Made by a program: the position numbers and the translations under genes. From assembly GCA_002245135.1 (NCBI GenBank), contig NGBS01000876.1, positions 216,188 to 280,187 of the forward strand: DNA of 64,000 nt. Reading direction: 5' to 3'. The stretch comes from Proteromonas lacertae (taxonomy: Eukaryota; Sar; Bigyra; Opalinata; Proteromonadidae). The first letter of the stretch is position 1, and each line of letters opens with the position of its first letter. This document shows positions 12,599 through 24,262 of the stretch, piece by piece. The notes under the pieces are model-generated. The model was not told the DNA's origin, searched no databases, and was given only the letters and a program-made list of their open reading frames with translations.

Positions 12599-13326
12599 TC
12601 AGGCAGCTGGTTTTTCAGCTTTCTTGGCTGGGGATTTCTTTTCTTTTGGAGTTGATGTTTTCTTTGGAGTTGCTACTTTCTTTTCTTCAGCTTTATCAGT
12701 TGCTGGAGCATCGGTTGTGGGAGAATTATTATCTACTGCTGGTTTGCTTTCTTCTTCTTTCTTCTCATCCTTTGATTTCTTGGCTGCTTTTGGTTTCTTT
12801 TCAGCCTTTGGCTTTTTCTCAGCTTTTGGTTTCTTTTCTGCTTTGGGTTTAGCAGCTTTCTTCTCAGTCTTTGGTTTTGCTGCTTTCTTTTCAGTCTTTG
12901 CTTTTTTGGCGGGCTTGTCTTTCTTGGTTGTAGATGGAGATCTTGCTCTCTTCTTTGGCTTTTCACCATCAGCAGCTTTTTTAGCTGGAGATTTGGTTGT
13001 TTTCTTGGCTGATTTCTTACTTGATGATTTGGCGCCTTCAGTGAGTTGGTATGAATTCTTGTGGAATCTGTTTGGCTTTAGTTTCTCATCTTCTACAGAC
13101 TTTTTTATCACTCTTCTCAACATATGATGTTGAAGTTCAATTCCAGAATGATGTTCTTTGATGTATTTTTCAATGGCTTGAACAGAGGATCCAGTACGGT
13201 CCTTTAATCCTACTATTGCTTCTTTGATCAAATCTATAAAAAACAATTAGCTATAATAATAATACCAAAGTAGTGAATAGAAGGCTTATGTGGCTTCTTT
13301 TTATCAGTGGTTGATGCAGCTGGCAT
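12599..13326 (-). CDS. Linker histone H1
   Basis: Start MPAASTTDKKKPHKPS at 13326; one ~32-nt intron (about 13235-13266) after IHYF. The winged-helix H15 domain covers residues ~15-85 (DLIKEAIVGLKDRTGSS, IKEHHSGIELQHHMLRRVIK, KPNRFHKNSYQLTEGA). A long K/A/P tail with repeated AEKKPK units follows. It binds linker DNA and compacts chromatin. The frame closes with TGA at 12599-12601, but the +1 frame continues without interruption with EKKSPKKGGKKGADK-like sequence to a TAA at 12535, so the stop may be a single-base insertion. A histone-type stem-loop follows. Confidence 0.92.
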
Positions 13327-14401
13327 TTTTGTTAATATCTAAGAAAAGTGTGAATAAAAGGCGGTTAAAAATAATACACTCAATACACACAAATTCGAAT
13401 GAAGCAATTTTATTGGCTAAACTTAAAAAAGTGGGGTTTTGATCTTTCAATTCTATTTTGCACTATAATCACGCTTTATTTTTCAATTTGTTTTATATTA
13501 CATTTATCGATAACAGTAATTTGCATACATCGATTTATCATATTTAGTGGTTCATTAAGTTTTATAGGGAAGCTTTATTAGACTTAAATCAAATATTGCG
13601 GCTCATGAATAACCGTTTAAATTTCATAATAAAAAAAGTAGAGTTTATTAGGCAATATGGATTAGTTACATATTGATACTATATGTAGCTAATGTATGAC
13701 ATGTATACTATAGAATCAAATATTTGTTTGTCCCAAAATCTAACATGAACATGGTGAAAATAGAATAAAAAAGAAGGAGATTAGAAATTTTATTAATCAT
13801 TTTTTTTATGTAAAAGAGAAAGAAATAAGAAGTTATACTTCTAAGACATATTAGTTTATAGCTGACTAAGTAAATGCCCATATTACATACAAGAGATCAT
13901 GAGTTTTTGACTTAATCATCGGAATAATCATATCACTGTCTTATATTTATGACTTGTAAAATATAAAATTTGAATTTACATATAGTCATAAATCCTATAT
14001 ACAGAGTTAATATATAAATATATAGATAATTTATAAAATCATGATTCAACACAAAAACCATATAACTCTTACTATATATCTATAGTGTCTTTTTCTATAT
14101 AATGCAGTATTCTTCATACTCATATCTTTGACAAAAATATGATCATATGCTTATTACCTTAATCCAATTACATTTATTCTGCATTTACATTTTATGTATA
14201 TCCTATTTCATATTGAAATCATTCTTATACCAATTATGAAAATCACTTATATACTATATTTTATCTATAATATTGTTTTTATATATTCAATAATTATCTT
14301 GAAATGAAGAAGATATTGACGATTTTATATTTTTGATCCAAAATTTTCACTCAACGTTTTGATACACCAATTCTTTAAATCATGAATAATTATTTTAATT
14401 A
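13327..14401. other. 1.07-kb AT-rich intergenic region
   Basis: Between divergent H1 and the PA-domain gene. A 60-codon open frame at 13399-13581 is hydrophobic and lacks any start context or homology that I recognise. I see no tRNA, snoRNA box pair or repeat array here. Confidence 0.4.
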
Positions 14402-15178
14402 ATGCATTTAATCATATATGTTTATATTTTTGCATTTATTAGCATTTTATCTAGCATAAATGCACAAGATATATCATATAAGAGCAAATCAAGAACTTCA
14501 CATCTTATCCAAAGTATGTTTGTTAAACGAAAAACAGTATGCAATGAGCAAGGATGTTATAATCCAGGACCAAAAGCTCATATATCATGTGGTTTTGGAT
14601 TACTCTATTGTTCCAATTGTCCTTCACCTGATGATGAAGGAACGCTATGTATTAATGTGATATATATGTATAATATAATAGTTGACACTTGGGAATCTGA
14701 TGTAAATGATTCACAATGTGAAGTTGAAGGCTGTATATATTAATTTATACATAATATTAATTATTACACAATAGTATTAATCTTCACAATTCCAAACGAT
14801 GCTTCTGATGAAATAATAAATGAAGAATTCATAAATGGAAATATAGCCTTAATCGAAAGAGGGAAGGTCTCATTAGCAGAAAAAATACAAAGAGTTCAGG
14901 GTGTAGGAGCAATAGGAGTCATTATAATAGATAATGATGGTGAGTGTGATGATAATTTTAATTGTGGAGTTTTAGGTAGTAAGGAATCTGGAGATGGATT
15001 TGGTAAGAATGATATGTGGGAATTATGGCAAAACATAGAAATACCAAGTGTGTTAATAACTAAAAGTACAGGTGAGAAAATAAAATCTACAATGAGTTTA
15101 GTGAAATCTAATATTTCACCATATGGATTGCAGTATTATGATAAGAATATGTATAATTATTTTGAAGAAGAGTTGTAG
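14402..15178 (+). CDS. Secreted protease-associated (PA) domain protein
   Basis: The N-terminus MHLIIYVYIFAFISILSSINA is a signal peptide. A short Cys-rich segment follows (VCNEQGCYNPGPKAHISCGF, YCSNCPSPDDEG). After two introns (about 14648-14680 and 14732-14775) comes a PA fold: LLIFTIPND, GNIALIERGKVSLAEKIQ, GVGAIGVIIIDND, IEIPSVLITKSTGEKIKS. PA domains are protein-interaction lids found in proteases and sorting receptors. No catalytic domain or membrane anchor is attached, so this is a stand-alone secreted or lumenal PA protein of about 230 residues. The exact first intron (GTATTAATG donor) is my best joint. Confidence 0.7.
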
Positions 15179-15388
15179 TAAAAGTGTTATATATGTTTTT
15201 TTCTCTCTACATTTTATAATATATTTTTAATATTAAGTTTATTTATATTTTATTTTGTTGCTTATTGTTTAATGTCTTATTTGAATATTCAATTCTCTTT
15301 CATTTATATCATTTTCTGATATATTTATTTTTCTTATTGTTTTGTTATAATATTTAAGTTTTTCTTTTAATGGATGATATGTAAATGA

Positions 15389-15726
15389 TTAATAAATCAA
15401 GAGTAAATCACACACTTTTAAATCACCATTCTCTATTACAACATTTGAACTCTTCAAATTACTTATCATTAAATCATTTTCTCTCAGTATCATCAATATA
15501 TCACATATCTCAAAAATAACACCACAAATATCTTAAATAATAATCTCTCTTGTATATCATCATATTATCCCCGCATATATAAATTTTGTGTGGAATTGAG
15601 ATAAATATAAAACATTTTGACAATATAGAGTAATTTTCATTATCTTATTTGCTTTTATTCTGCATAACTTTAATATTTTCATTGTCTTATTATCATTTTG
15701 ATGAGTTACTACCTAATCTTCTTCAT
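15389..15726 (-). pseudogene. Relic of the pseudokinase-LRR family
   Basis: On the minus strand 15389-15532 reads DICGVIFEICDILMILREND then ISNLKSSNVVIENGDLKVCD before a stop. This aligns with the intact gene at 57458, which has IIYSMCDVLMILSEYG and VSNLKTSNVIYDRENGEIK. About 190 bases further upstream, an ATG at 15726 is followed by AAGAAGATTAGG and preceded by TAGAGTGAAA, matching the leader and start of the same gene, but a stop follows after four more codons. Between them most of the N-lobe is missing. So it is a deleted, stop-bearing copy. The similarity is read by eye. Confidence 0.65.
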
Positions 15727-16018
15727 TTTCACTCTATTCTACCCTTTGTTTTATCTACATAAATAAAACAATAAAAATTCATTTGCATAAGATGGTAATG
15801 TCGAGGATATTACATAATCTACGAAAGTTTTTAAGCAAAACATTTTCAAGCTTTGTTTGATGTTTCAAAATATTGAGCCGTTTCATAATTATTTATTTTA
15901 TTCTTTATTAATTATAGAGGAGACTATAGCAAATCTAATTTAGTACAATTAAATAATAACCAAAGAAACAACAGAATAGAGTGAAATTAAGCATAATATT
16001 ATATCATAATTCAATATC

Positions 16019-19000
16019 TTATCTATCCAAATATCTGATTTTAGATATAAATAAGTATAAACATAAAATCACCACAAATATGGCTATAAATTCATATCCA
16101 ATGAAATTCCATAACAAATCAAATCTCATTCCATAAAATCCAAGTAAGTATTCATGAATTGTCAAAGTAATATTACCTTCAATACGAACAGTTGGACAAG
16201 CAGCTTTATTTGTTTCAAAACTATCACATTTAAACTGATTTATAGATGCTGCTTGTAAAGCATACATCTCAGGATTTACCCAAAATAACCATTTCCATGG
16301 AGCTTTCAATGTACTGTATGGAGTTAAAAATCCAGTAAATGTCATTAACATACTAACTGACATTCCTATTACTGTAGCAGCAATACCATCTTTAGAGAAT
16401 AAATAAGAGAAACATTGAGCTAATAAAGAGCAAAACATAAACCATTCAAATGTCACTAAGAATTGTATTAATACTTTCTTTATATCACCATCTAATCCAA
16501 CCATTGGATAGAATATCAGATTAAATCCTAAAGCAATTATAAAAACACACACTGCTTCAACAAATACAATAGAAAATAAATGTGAAAATGGATGATATGT
16601 TTTCATTGCATCTTCTCTATAAAACATCATTCTTGATCTTATTAAGAATTCCACAATGGGATTCATCACACTCATCGCCATAAACATCATTGTAGTACTT
16701 ATTCCAGCAAATTTACTTTGAAGTCCACCTTGATAACTATCATCTACTTGAAAATATACTACACCATAGGCTAATGTTACTATGAAGATTTCTTCAAATC
16801 TTGCCAAATTAAAATCAAGTTTTCTCCAATTCATTCGGAAATTTCTTTTGGTTACTTCATAGATTTGTCTGAATATTGAAACTGAATATTTTGATTTTGA
16901 TTTGACTGATGGTTGATCAGAATTCTTTATTTCATTTATTATACTCAAATTATCTTCATACAATTTGCTTTTCATATAATAATCACCAAATTGAATAGTG
17001 TTTTTACCATCTACACCAGCTCCTGTTACTTCTAACATCCAACTAGCTGGATTTTCATTCTCTTTAATCTTTGGTACATTTTCTATCTCACTTATATATT
17101 CTACCACTTTTGAACCATGTTCACCTAATGGACCTAAATAAACTACTTTTCCACCTCTTTCCAATAATAATACATCACTAAATAATTCAAATATTTCATA
17201 AGATGGTTGATGGATTGTACAAATTATACTTCTTCCACTTTCAGCAATTCTTTGTAAGACTTGACATACTAACAATGCAGATGAACTATCTAATCCAGTT
17301 GTTGGTTCATCTAAGAACAATATTGATGGATTAGCTGCTAATTCTATTCCAATCATCACCAATTTTCTTATACCCATTGGCAAACCATTCTCTTTTGTTC
17401 CTATCATCATATTTTTATATTCACTCAATCCTAATAATTCGATTGTTTCATCTACATATTTCATTATCACATTATCTTTGGGATTTCCTGGATATCTTAA
17501 TCTACCACTAAACATTAATGCTTCTTTCACAGTCTCAGTTTCAGGTAATGTATCTTCTTGTTCTACATATCCACTTAACATACACAAATCATTGGGTTTA
17601 TATTCTTTTCCATTCAATAAGAATTTACCTTCGATCTTTCCTTGTGTTTTTCTGTTTGCTAATACATCTAATAATGTTGTTTTACCAGCACCACTTGCTC
17701 CCATTAAAGCAGTCATACTGTGAGATCTTACAAATCCACTTACATCATTCAATAACACTTTATCTACTTTTCTTTTTGTTATTGGATCTTTTACTCTTAC
17801 ACTGTATTTGACATGTTCAAATGAAAAATCTACATTTTTTACTGGATTATCAAGTGAACTAGTTTTTCTTTCACTTATATTTTTCTTTAATTTTTCCATT
17901 TCTTTTACAGAATCTTTATCTACTGTTTTGCTTGGATAGAATGGATCATATTGGAAGAAATGAATTACTAATATTTGACATATTACAAAGAAGATATGTT
18001 CACATAACATGATTATCAATGAATACCATATTTCACTTCTTTCTGTTGGAAAATCAAATGCTCCAAGATAGATTGCTGATTCTTCTTTTGTATATTTATT
18101 ACTCGTAAATTCATTTATTATTTGTGATTTTGTCATATGAGCGACTGGACTAAAGTAATAGAATTCAATTAACCAAACTGGAATACTCTTTCTTGTAACA
18201 GTAAAACCACCAAATGTATTCATAATAAAACTAACAACAGGTAAAAATGAGCTTAATCCACCCATTGTTTCACATAAATAAACAAATATACCATTGCATG
18301 ATAAGAATGTAACATAACCAAGAAATAAAGATAATATGTAAATGAAATAATATTCACCATTATTATCAAATGAAAATCCCATCATTGAATAGATTATTGT
18401 ACCAAATAACATTGTTTCTATGAATTGAATCAGATAATTGCTGATCACATAACTGATTATATAAGCACTACTACTATAATAACCTTGTTTTAATTGTTTA
18501 TATAATGGTGGTTTATTAATGAATGATGGGAAAATTACTGCCATAGAACCATTTACCAATGTTGCTAATGCCATATATATTCCACCAATTTTAGATATAA
18601 AGTCATTCTTATCAAGTCCAAAGAATATCCAACCAATAATTATACTAGCTGATATTTGTTGCATTGATCTTGCTATCATAACACCAGGATTCTTGTATAT
18701 ATTCTTACAGTGGTATTTAAATAAATACCATAACTGTTGAAAGAAGGACATTGTATGAGCTTGATAAAACATTAAATCATTATAATTATTGTGAATTTCT
18801 TTGGATGGAATTGTTTCTTCATTTACTTCTCTTTCAATCTTTTCATAACTTTCACTTTTATGATATAAGTCAACCATTGACTTTGTATCAACATTCACAC
18901 TTTCATCTTTTCGAAATGATAATCTTGATTCTTCTTTTCCCATATCTGATAAAAATGAAGCAATATCTTTATTATTTGGAATAGTATAGCCAATTGAATT

Positions 19001-19972
19001 AAAATAATTCATAATACACTCTTCATTTGATGATCCACCATAAATGATCTCACCTTCACTCAGTATTATCACATTATCAAACAGTTTTATTACCTCTGGA
19101 TCTGGCTGTAATAAGTGACATACTAATATTCCTTCAAATATCTTTACCCATTGATTTAGGAATTTACATATGTCATACGTAACTGCACTATCTAATCCAG
19201 TACTGACTTTATCTAATAACAATACTCTGGCTGGACCTAGCTAATGCCTCACCTAATGTAACTCTTTTCTTTTCACCTCCACTAATACCTCGAATCATTT
19301 CATTACCAACTACTGTATTTTCACATATGCTCAAACCTAATCTTTCTATCAACAGTCTGGTTTTATTACTCACATCTTCTTCTAATTTGGTATGGCCTTT
19401 CTTTGATAGATTACCTTTACCATTCAAACAATGCACAGCGAAGTCGAATGTTTCTTTCACGGTCAAATTACCCAGTTGAATGTCATTTTGACCACAAAAA
19501 CTACACAATTTCTTCCAGTTCAAACTCTCGATTGGCTTACCATCACATTTCACACTTCCTGTATGTTTACTGGATGGAATATAACCTGCCAATGCCATTT
19601 AAGAACGATGTAGTGCCAGAAGAAGGAGGACCAAATACCTAATGATTAAAATGCAAATATAAATACTAATGTAGATGAGCCAGACTGGAAATGGTAGGTA
19701 ATATCTTTAAGAACCACTTGTCTCTTCTTGCCTGATAAACGTAATCCATCTTTTAATTGATAGTAAACTCCAGTAACGACATTTAGCATTGTATCATACT
19801 CTCTTTTAGTCTTTTTTACCTCAAAAGTGTAGTCTTTAATCACAATATCAACTTTTGGTAAGTCGGGTAAATATGTTTTTAGCTCCTTTGCATATGTCTT
19901 ATATTGCGAGTTTTCAACTTCTTTGACATCTGTTTGTTGTATAGTTGTTGGTAACATTTGAAGATCACTCAT
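16019..19972 (-). CDS. PDR-type full-size ABCG transporter (two frame breaks)
   Basis: Layout NBD1-TMD1-NBD2-TMD2, about 1,300 residues, as in pleiotropic-drug-resistance exporters of plants, fungi and protists. The second half has canonical Walker A (GASGAGKTT) and Walker B (ILFLDEPTTGLDS) but a weak signature (GLPMGIRK). The first half has a good signature (GISGGEKKRV) but Walker A is GPPSSGTTSF with no Lys, and Walker B ends LLLDK with no catalytic Glu. This leaves one competent ATP site, a known PDR asymmetry. There is one intron (19639-19666). The frame shifts by one base at ~19591-19600 and again at ~19237-19242, both in conserved NBD1 sequence: lesions or assembly indels. Six-helix membrane blocks follow each NBD. 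Confidence 0.88.
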
Positions 19973-20341
19973 TATAAATGCAACAGAACTGAAATTTTAT
20001 TGGTAGTTTAAGAAAATATTTTGACAAAATGAGATATATAGTAGTGCCGATTAAAATGACCCTACAAATATTAAGCATTTTGTTATTTATAATTATTCCT
20101 AAAATAATCTTTGCATACAATGAATTATCATTGAAATCTAAATGTGTTTTAAAAACACAAAAAATCATGGCATAGTAAATATATTATGTGCAATGATATT
20201 TATTTAACAAATAGATATTGTATTTATAAAAATTAGTAAGAATTATAATAAATCATGATATAACCTTCTAATATATGCATTTTTATACACAAAAGAACAT
20301 AAAACATCGTATTAATATATTAATAAAATATAATGCAGTGA
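19973..20341. other. 369-bp intergenic region
   Basis: AT-rich spacer between two minus-strand transporter genes. It should contain the ABC-transporter promoter and the 3' flank of that unit. A short open frame at 19965-20168 has no supporting feature. Confidence 0.4.
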
Positions 20342-21812
20342 TTACAGATGAACTCCTTTTACTTTGTCTTTAGCAAGCTTATCAGCTTCCTTTGCAAATT
20401 CTTTCTCTTCTTTATCCAATATATTTTGATCTAATTCACCACTACTTTCAGGTAAACAAAACAAGCAGAAGAATGTACCAAAAGCACAAATTCCAGCAAA
20501 TATGTAAAAACAAGCATCTCCACCAATTGCCTTATTCAAAATAGGGAATAAAAATGTGACACCAATGTTAGCAGCATTATCAATAGTAACTGAAAAACTC
20601 ATACCTGAATCTCTAATAGGAGTTGGAAATACTTCACTGGCAATTACCCAAAACAAACATCCTGGACCACATTCAAACATAAATAAGAATATAATAATAC
20701 CAATGATTGATAAAGCAGAAACATCAGCTGAAAAACTAATGCCAATTAATAAATTACCAAGTGTTAAACCTGCATAAGTAGCAATCATCAGTGTTCTTCT
20801 TTTGAATTTATCTAAAAATGGCATAATTATGACAACACTGACAGTATTCCATAATCCAGCTACTAAAAATGTTGCAATTAATGGATTATCCATTCCAACT
20901 TCACTTAGAAACGAATTACTGTAAAACATAATTGCATTAATACCTGATAATTGTGCTATAGCTCCTAAAGTACCTCCAATTGCATAAAACTTTGCTTTTT
21001 CTAATTTTGGAATTTGATTCTCAGCTGACATAGAAGCTCTTCTTGATTTCTCTTTATCTACCATTCCTTTTTTCACAGGATCTTGTTTCATTAACCATAT
21101 TTCAGTTTCATTTGTCCAAAATAAAGTGATCGCTAATACTACACCAATTATTGTACCAAGACCATATTGTACACCCCATTGCCAGTCTTCCAACTTTTTA
21201 TTTTCATCATATTTTCCATTTGCAAATATCCAATTTACTAAATAACCTAACGCTAAACCAGTACAGATAAATAATTGATATAAACTACCTACTCTTCCTC
21301 TGTATTTGGCTCGAACTGTTTCTGTAACGTATAATGGACCAACACAACTACATAAACCTTCAGCAAAACCTAATATTAGTCTAATAAAAAATACAACCCA
21401 ATAATCCTTAATAAAGGTTAATAGAAGAGGGGTTATTATTAAGATAATTGCAGCTAAAGCTAAACTTTTCTTTCTACCAAAACGATCAGCTATATACACA
21501 CCAAAAGTACTACCTACAACCATTCCAAATAATGGAGTTGAACTATAAAACCCCTATAATGATATTATAATCTAAAATTAAATACATCATAAAAAGAAAG
21601 TATATCAGATCCTGGATTATTGAAATATGTATATTTTATAAGTGGGACTTTGATGCCACTGACGTAACCATTATGATAACCATAAGCAATACCACATAAT
21701 GAGTTAATTAAACCTATTTCATAAAAATATGATGAATATAATAAAATAAATTGCAAAAGGGATAAAGTTGTATGTATGTGAATATACTAGGCACAATTAA
21801 TTCGGTCAACAT
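20342..21812 (-). CDS. Sugar porter family MFS transporter
   Basis: Start MLTELIVPS at 21812; two introns (about 21724-21787 and 21556-21587) give about 458 residues and 12 predicted helices. Sugar-porter signatures: YGYHNGYVSG after TM1, ADRFGRKKSLA between TM2 and TM3, RLILGFAEGLCSCVGPLYV, PESSGELDQN after TM12. The loop motif EVFPTPIRDSG replaces the usual ExxPxxxR. Expected role: proton-coupled or facilitative uptake of hexose or polyol at the plasma membrane; substrate cannot be told from sequence. It is adjacent to the ABC exporter on the same strand. Confidence 0.85.
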
Positions 21813-21927
21813 TAGCAACAAAAGAATAAAAGCCCAAATATATCTTTATAAAAGATTTGAGTTTTGCTTGAAATAAAATTAAAAAAGAAAATATGTAATA
21901 AACAAATAGTAAAAAAACATTTTAAAG

Positions 21928-23628
21928 TTATATTTCCAATGTATCACCAGTAAATTGCATCGACTTCATTCCAACCTTCGGAGTCTGCTGTATCATAGTT
22001 GCGTGAAATTCGTCATAATCTATTTTACCGTCTTTATTCAAATCAGCTTGTTCAAAATATTCATCAAGATTATCATCAATACCACGACTAATAAAATCTT
22101 CCTTGGTAATATACCCATCACTGTCTATATCAAAGTATCTAAAAGCAGCCAACATTCTCTCTTTATTTAAATACGCTGCTCTCTTCATAGTAGCTGCTAA
22201 CAACTCAACATAGTCAATTCTGCCAAATGAATCGACTGGAATATTATCTAGGTTCTCATAGAACTCTTTCAGTGTTTTATCTAATCTACTTTCTACCATT
22301 GCATTTCTTAACTCATCTAGGGATATAAAACCAGTATTTTCTTGATCAATTTCTTTAAGTCTCTTAATTAAGGATGACAACTGTTCTTGTGATAGATTAT
22401 TCGCCATAACTCTTAATGCTGCTCTTTTCAATTTATTAGTTGAACTAAATGCTATTAATTTATCTCTAAATTCTGGGCCAGTTATTAAAGGTATATCACT
22501 ACCGCCTGATGTTATCCATGGATGATGAAGAGCTTCTTCTGCAGTTAATCTAATCAAAAAATAAGAAAATTTGAGTAAATTTGAGAATTATATAGAAAAA
22601 GATGTTTATATATATATACCTCTGTGCTGGATCTAATACAATCAAATTCTTAATCAAATCTTTAGCACTATCACTGATAGGATCCCAATCCTTGCCAGTT
22701 AACTTATAAGTACCTCTTCTCACTCTTCTTAGTATTTCGACATCATTATTACCATAGAATGGAGGATATCCACATAATAATATATACAATATCACACCTA
22801 AACTCCACATATCACACTCTTTACCATATTCTTTCTTCATAACTTCTGGAGCTATGTAGAATGGTGTACCAACTCTTGTAGTTAGATGTTCTTCTTCTGT
22901 ATTCTATATATTTAGATAATTAGTTAATTAATCATTAATTTATATTATACGTATATTTTTGAAAGACCAAAATCTATGATTTTAATGGGAGAATCATCTT
23001 CTTTGGTTAGATAGAGGAAATTCTCTGGTTTCAAGTCTCGATGAACAATGTGGTTCTGATGACAGTAAGCTACACCATCAAGAATTGACTTCATCAGTGT
23101 AGCTGCTTCTTTTTCTGTGTATTTAGATTTTTGTAATATTCTTTCAAATAGTTCACCGCCTTCACATAATTCAGTCACAATGTGTAAATATCGAAGATCT
23201 TCATGCACTGCTATGAATTCTACAATATTGGGGTGATGAAGTGACTAAAAATATTAATGAAGTATGAATACTCTTAGAATATTGATTTCATTTCTTAAAT
23301 TATCTAAATTATTCACTTTTTCTTTCAAAATTGATTTCACTGCTACTTTACGTTGTGAGGACCTTTCAATTGCTTTCCTAAAAATAGTAGTAAGTTCATA
23401 CCTGACTATGCCGTATTGGCCGTGTCCTATTTCTTTATGATCCATGTCATAATATTTTGTAATGTCAGTAAACATCGTAGTTACCGACATCTTTCTTAAT
23501 CTCTTTCTTCGTTCTTCTTTTTCTTTTTCGGTGGGAGTCATTGGTTTACTCTGTGGCTCTGCATCATATGGACTAGGTGTCTGTGCTTTTTTTGATTCTT
23601 CCTTCTCTTTGTGTGGTTTATTTCCCAT
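21928..23628 (-). CDS. Calcium-dependent protein kinase (CDPK)
   Basis: Start MGNKPHKEKE at 23628 is preferred over an in-frame upstream Met because MGN is an N-myristoylation site. Kinase domain: GHGQYGIVR loop, AVKSILKEK Lys, HRDLKPENFLY catalytic loop, IIDFGLSK, APEV, DMWSLGVILYILLCGYPPF. A junction segment leads to four EF-hands: QENTGFISLDE, a degenerate one (NIPVDSFGRIDYVE), DIDSDGYITKED and DLNKDGKIDYDE. At least four introns, one of only 24 nt inside the glycine loop. CDPKs sense Ca2+ directly and are known from plants, alveolates and some other protists; a likely membrane-tethered Ca2+ effector, perhaps of flagellar or secretory control (inference). Confidence 0.93.
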
Positions 23629-23720
23629 TTTTAAAGAATAATTATGTAACTGACTCAAATTAGTTTTGAAAAGAAACAATACAAATAATTAGAAATTCAT
23701 TTCTATTCTATTTTGAATTG

Positions 23721-24110
23721 ATGATTCGTCAACATTATGACGAAATAGTGTTGATCCAAGTATATTTATTAAATAATTCATAGAGTGTTTTTCGTGGATA
23801 TTTTGTAAGAAAGATAATAAAGCAAGTTCAGGAAGAGTATGTAGAATTAGCGAAATTAATTGATACAGAGAATGTACCAACTTTTAAAGGGTCTTTATCA
23901 TCTCTTCCTTCATTTAATGATGGAATTGATGTATCCTCTATATCTTTTCATCACAATTTGACTACTTCTTCTATAAACGATGTTTCAATAGAACCAACCA
24001 CTGTAGATAATTTTTCAGCACAATCTAAAGAAGAAATATGGGGAATTATTACTCTGTTGTATTATAATTTGAAACAGCAAATTGAAGAAAAGAAAACCAA
24101 AAAGTTATAA
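23721..24110 (+). CDS. Small IQ-motif (calmodulin-binding) protein
   Basis: Two exons, 23721-23759 and 23784-24110, joined across a 24-nt GTATAT...TAG intron, give 121 residues. The junction creates a clean IQ motif, IVLIQSVFRGYFVRKII (IQxxxRGxxxR), straddling the splice site, which supports the gene model. The remainder is Ser/Thr-rich with a C-terminal helix ending in a basic KKTKKL. IQ motifs bind calmodulin or related EF-hand proteins. It is divergent from the CDPK (92 bp apart), so shared expression of two calcium-linked genes is plausible but unproven. No further homology recognised. Confidence 0.7.
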
Positions 24111-24262
24111 TAATGTTAATTTAATTTGTATGTAATTTGTTTTGAATGTATTATTGTGATCAGAACTCATAAAAAATAGAATTTAAATTTGCTGGTCATC
24201 CAAAAAAAGGAGCGAAATTCTATTTTTGTTTTTTCTATTGATATAAAGGGCAAAGTACAATA

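Noticed and set aside
13399-13581. 60-codon hydrophobic open frame in the H1 spacer
   Set aside because: Composition follows AT content, no promoter word, no splice support, no homology recognised.
19200-19610. Programmed frameshifting at stops in the ABC transporter
   Set aside because: The conserved NBD sequence already requires the new frame 10 or more codons before each stop, so shifting at the stop would destroy motifs.
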